This document shows, piece by piece, positions 5,105 to 7,102 of a DNA stretch of 7,102 nt. A program made the position numbers and the translations under genes. The notes under the pieces were generated by a model. It was not told where the DNA came from. It made no database searches and was given only the letters and a program-made list of their open reading frames with translations. Numbering within the stretch: the first letter of the stretch is position 1; each line of letters begins with the position of its first letter. This DNA comes from Actinomycetes bacterium (GTDB lineage: Bacteria; Actinomycetota; Acidimicrobiia; Acidimicrobiales; Acidimicrobiaceae): the NCBI GenBank assembly GCA_021844725.1, contig JAKBSX010000146.1:1-7102 (forward strand), given 5' to 3'.

Positions 5105-5117
5105 GTACATAATTATA
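5103..5117 (-). promoter_or_regulatory. Promoter and candidate operator of the Phd-RelE operon
   Basis: A perfect -10 hexamer TATAAT lies at 5112-5117 on the minus strand; no good -35 is seen 16-18 nt before it. The perfect palindrome ATGTACAT (5103-5110) overlaps both possible start codons and contains TGTACA, the core motif bound by E. coli YefM-YoeB at its own operator. Autorepression by this antitoxin at the site is a reasonable inference. A GATCG-TTT-CGATC inverted repeat (5146-5158) lies further upstream. Confidence 0.5.
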
Positions 5118-5416
5118 GCGCACGGTACTCAAACCACCAGCTTTTGATCGTTTCGATCTGCTAAAGTCCGCAAATCGTACGCATGCCGGAGATATCTTAA
5201 AGCGGTTCTGCAGGTCTAATACTGAACTGGGAAATTGTGGAAGCCTTTCAAAAACGCCGCTTGTCTGCCGAAATTCTTGCCGTAAGGATATAGCAACCAA
5301 TTTCGAAGGCATCGAAATATTACACCTCGTCTGTGCGATGCGATTTCAGGTTTTAATAGCGGCTATCCCATTTTTGCAAAGTCTGGACAAGAGTCTTAGC
5401 TTCAAAGGCATGTCCG
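5118..5416. other. Intergenic region upstream of the Phd-RelE operon
   Basis: No gene is supported. A minus-strand open frame partly overlapping the antitoxin has no family features. The only local structure noted is the 5-bp inverted repeat GATCG-TTT-CGATC (5146-5158). Confidence 0.4.
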
Positions 5417-5869
5417 TTGTTAGTAGATTTTCGAATGGCCCAGCTTGATTGTGTGCTCAGACAGCCGAGTTTTGCCGACGGCACTTACGGTTCAAACAAT
5501 TCATCTTTATTCTACGCTTGCACTGCGAAACCGAGAGTCACCCCATTTTCACGAATTGGTACCCAGCCAAGGTCTCACATTTCAGGGACAAACGTGAATT
5601 TTCCGAACTGGCCAGAGCTTTCGATCCACTTTGTTCTTTCTCCACCAGGGAAGTGAAATTCACAGGTAGAGGGTGGAATTTGCGAGACCTTCAGCATTGG
5701 TCCTCGTGGCGTGAGGCTCTCAGTAAATGAGTTCGTGTGTGGTGCAAGCGATGGTGAAAGTGATGGTGAAACCACCTTTTGCAAGTTCATCTTTGTAGCA
5801 GCTTGTGTTGGCAATCGTCGAAAGCAAGAAATGAAATCCCCGACTCGCAATAATGAATTTGTGCATTGA
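5417..5869 (+). pseudogene. Possible broken gene, unrecognised
   Basis: One plus-strand frame from TTG 5417 (or ATG 5435) runs to a TGA at 5867-5869 with a single in-frame stop at 5654-5656: 150 codons with one interruption. The second half contains SDGESDGET, encoded by a 12-bp tandem repeat. There is no clear ribosome-binding site and no family I recognise. A 91-codon minus-strand frame (5575-5850) overlaps it and is equally anonymous. It may be a gene with a nonsense mutation, or chance. Confidence 0.2.
5748..5771 (+). repeat. 12-bp tandem direct repeat
   Basis: GCGATGGTGAAA is followed directly by GTGATGGTGAAA (5748-5759, 5760-5771), 11 of 12 bases identical. It is in phase with the plus-strand frame described at 5417-5869, where it gives SDGE-SDGE-like units. 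Confidence 0.6.
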
Positions 5870-5876
5870 CCGCCTT

Positions 5877-5921
5877 CTTTACCCCAGGGTTGGCGTAAAG
5901 GTGACCAGCGGGCAAGTCACC
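5877..5921 (+). repeat. Two adjacent hairpins
   Basis: CTTTAC (5877-5882) pairs with GTAAAG (5895-5900). GGTGAC (5900-5905) pairs with GTCACC (5916-5921) and shares one base with the first stem. The loops are 12 and 10 nt. No T-run follows, so a factor-independent terminator is not indicated. Confidence 0.45.
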
Positions 5922-6143
5922 TATTCAACCGCAGAACCGTATGGTTTAGTAGACGAAGTAAAACGGACTGGCTGGATTTGATTCGCTCATCTAGGTGATA
6001 CTTCGATAACGCATGCTGTCAGACTGTGACAAAAATGGAACTACGGCATCACTCTCAGATAAAGCACACAGTTCATGTCTTCAGATCGGTGCCTATCATT
6101 TCGGTGAGGTCATAGGCGGTATCGTGTCGATTCCAGCGGGTAA
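5922..6143. other. Uncharacterised stretch
   Basis: No supported gene. A short plus-strand frame (6013-6234) and an antisense frame around 6050-6180 (containing RRLDGSDMGITRWN) overlap; neither has a ribosome-binding site or recognisable family. Base composition becomes richer in G+C from about 6100. Confidence 0.35.
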
Positions 6144-6533
6144 TGCCCATGTCGCTGCCGTCCAGCCGGCGTCAGATCGACGGTCGCCGGATGCCAGGGA
6201 CCCTTCGACGTTACGACAGGAATTGGAGTTCTAGAGTCGTGCAGCCGGGCTGACACCTTTGGAGAAATAACTGAGCTGATATCCCGATTCTGCGTCGAGC
6301 CGGAACGCAGGTACGGAGCACCTTTGTTTACAGACTGGCCCGGATTCGGCAGAGTGATAGAGTCCTGCCAGGGGAGTCACGCTGTCTCGCTTCGCCTGAG
6401 TTCGGTCGTTACCGCCTACCCGAGTGGCACCGCGATCAGACCCTCACATACCGCCGATCAAGTTTATGGCATGCGCAACGCTATGAACATGCTTGCTGGC
6501 ATTTTGAAGGTTGAGCTTCCATGGCGAAGCTAA
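6144..6533 (+). pseudogene. Orphan open frame, possibly a gene remnant without its start
   Basis: After an in-frame TAA at 6141-6143 this frame is open for 129 codons to TAA at 6531-6533, the longest unassigned open frame in the right half. The first usable start codon is TTG at 6324, leaving 69 codons. The translation has protein-like composition (for example FGEITELISRFCVEPERRYG and QVYGMRNAMNMLAGILKVEL), but I recognise no family. The local G+C is higher than around it. The absence of a start and ribosome-binding site suggests a truncated, transferred or decayed gene. A shorter frame (ATG 6537 to TGA 6644, 35 codons) follows after 3 nt. Confidence 0.3.
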
Positions 6534-6644
6534 CAGATGCGCCGGGCTGTCATCCGATCCGATTATGAAGTCATTCCGTTAGCCAAGCGAGCCAGCCAAA
6601 GGAGGCAACTCTCCAAGTCTGCTACTCCCACTTCAACCATTTGA

Positions 6645-6820
6645 CAAGATCATTCGGCGATTCGCAAGAGTGCCATCGGTGTTTAAGTTCAATACGACGC
6701 ATGCCTCGACCTGCTAAAACGCTCTAGCTTGGCCTTGGTTGGCCTGAGATCTGGCTGCCTGCTTCTTGCTCCAAATCGGCATGACTTTATTCATATTTAG
6801 GCTACTCGAATTCTGAGTTT
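6645..6820. other. Uncharacterised stretch before the lipoprotein promoter
   Basis: No gene, RNA or repeat is supported on either strand. It is interrupted by stops in all frames. Confidence 0.35.
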
Positions 6821-6835
6821 TGCTATTGTATACAA
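6821..6835 (+). promoter_or_regulatory. Extended -10 promoter overlapped by a palindromic operator candidate
   Basis: TGC-TATTGT (6821-6829) is an extended -10 element; no good -35 is seen. It overlaps the perfect 10-bp palindrome TTGTATACAA (6826-6835), the shape of operators bound by several GntR-family repressors. A protein bound there would block RNA polymerase. The predicted start of transcription is about 6836, giving a leader of about 143 nt before the lipoprotein gene. Confidence 0.45.
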
Positions 6836-6836
6836 A

Positions 6837-6854
6837 GCCATACTACGGTATGGC
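6837..6854 (+). repeat. Perfect hairpin with UACG tetraloop
   Basis: GCCATAC (6837-6843), TACG (6844-6847), GTATGGC (6848-6854): seven perfect pairs closed by C-G around a UNCG-class loop, one of the most stable RNA tetraloops. With the predicted start near 6836 it would form the extreme 5' end of the leader. On the minus strand it is followed by TTTGT, too short for a clear terminator. Confidence 0.6.
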
Positions 6855-6978
6855 AAAGGCTAGTTGGCTGGGATGTAGAGCTACTCCGCGTCCATTGCGA
6901 CTTTCCTACAAAAGCGAGACAAGGGTGGACCTTTTTCAAGACGCTGAAGAGCGAGAACTTGTGGAGAGTGAGGGGAAA

Positions 6979-7102
6979 ATGAGATTTGAATACAAGGGGT
7001 CAGTCGCGAAATCAAGTAGTTTCGCCATACTGACATTATTAGTCGCAGCCTGTGGAAGCTCGACTCCAGCTGCATCGTCGGCCTCGACTAGCTCAGCAAA
7101 AG
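6979..7102 (+). CDS. Lipoprotein, probably extracytoplasmic (partial, 3' end outside window)
   Basis: The frame is open from ATG 6979 through the right edge (41 codons visible). The N-terminus has a basic segment (K6, K11), a hydrophobic core FAILTLLVA (15-23) and a lipobox LVAAC with Cys25, the site of lipidation after signal peptidase II cleavage. A Gly/Ser/Thr/Ala-rich linker follows (GSSTPAASSASTSSA), as in many surface lipoproteins and ABC-transporter substrate-binding proteins of Gram-positive bacteria. The mature domain lies outside the window, so the function is unknown. AGGGG at 6971-6975 is only 3 nt from the ATG and GGAG at 6963 is 12 nt away, so the ribosome-binding site is imperfect. 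No other start precedes the lipobox in this frame. Confidence 0.75.
   Translation, partial: MRFEYKGSVAKSSSFAILTLLVAACGSSTPAASSASTSSAK

Noticed and set aside
6855..6978. A known riboswitch in the lipoprotein leader
   Set aside because: Reading the leader by eye I found no arrangement of conserved sequence blocks that I could match to a named class.
1..7102. CRISPR array, rRNA or replication origin
   Set aside because: No regularly spaced repeats, no rRNA-like sequence and no iteron or DnaA-box cluster could be seen; the tandem repeats are only two units each.

Overview
The window is a piece of bacterial accessory DNA with roughly balanced base composition. It most likely comes from an actinobacterium; this is an inference, moderately held. 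Both toxin-antitoxin antitoxins have a -10 element 6-8 bases from their best start codon, which implies leaderless mRNAs, common in that phylum. The Phd-type antitoxin and the lipoprotein with its Ser/Thr/Ala-rich linker also have an actinobacterial look.

Layout: (1) positions 1-713, minus strand: the 5' part of a major facilitator superfamily (MFS) transporter gene, running off the left edge. (2) 714-1370: its promoter, then a low-coding stretch with a possible gene relic and an 11-bp tandem repeat. (3) 1371-1419: the 3' half of a tRNA-Arg gene without its 5' half. (4) 1420-4429: a 3 kb block holding a vapBC toxin-antitoxin operon on the plus strand (2086-2735) and a complete IS3-family insertion sequence on the minus strand (3076-4367). 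(5) 4430-4481: a second, diverged copy of the same tRNA-Arg 3' end in the same orientation. (6) 4556-5104, minus strand: a Phd/YefM-RelE toxin-antitoxin pair. (7) 5105-6978: 1.9 kb without a recognisable gene, with two broken or orphan open frames and several hairpins. (8) 6979-7102, plus strand: the start of a lipoprotein gene running off the right edge, preceded by a palindrome, an extended -10 and a tetraloop hairpin.

The main structural observation is the pair of tRNA-Arg 3'-end copies bracketing the vapBC block. Both run from the anticodon loop to the acceptor end, the usual attachment site of tyrosine-integrase islands. No integrase is present, so the block looks like a reduced integrative element, or part of a tandem array of them, kept with toxin-antitoxin genes and later hit by an IS. 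The second observation is that the IS carries a well-formed programmed -1 frameshift signal (GGGAAAC, a 5-nt spacer, then a 12-bp stem) joining its two ORFs. No wholly new multi-gene system is evident; the novelty lies in the arrangement.
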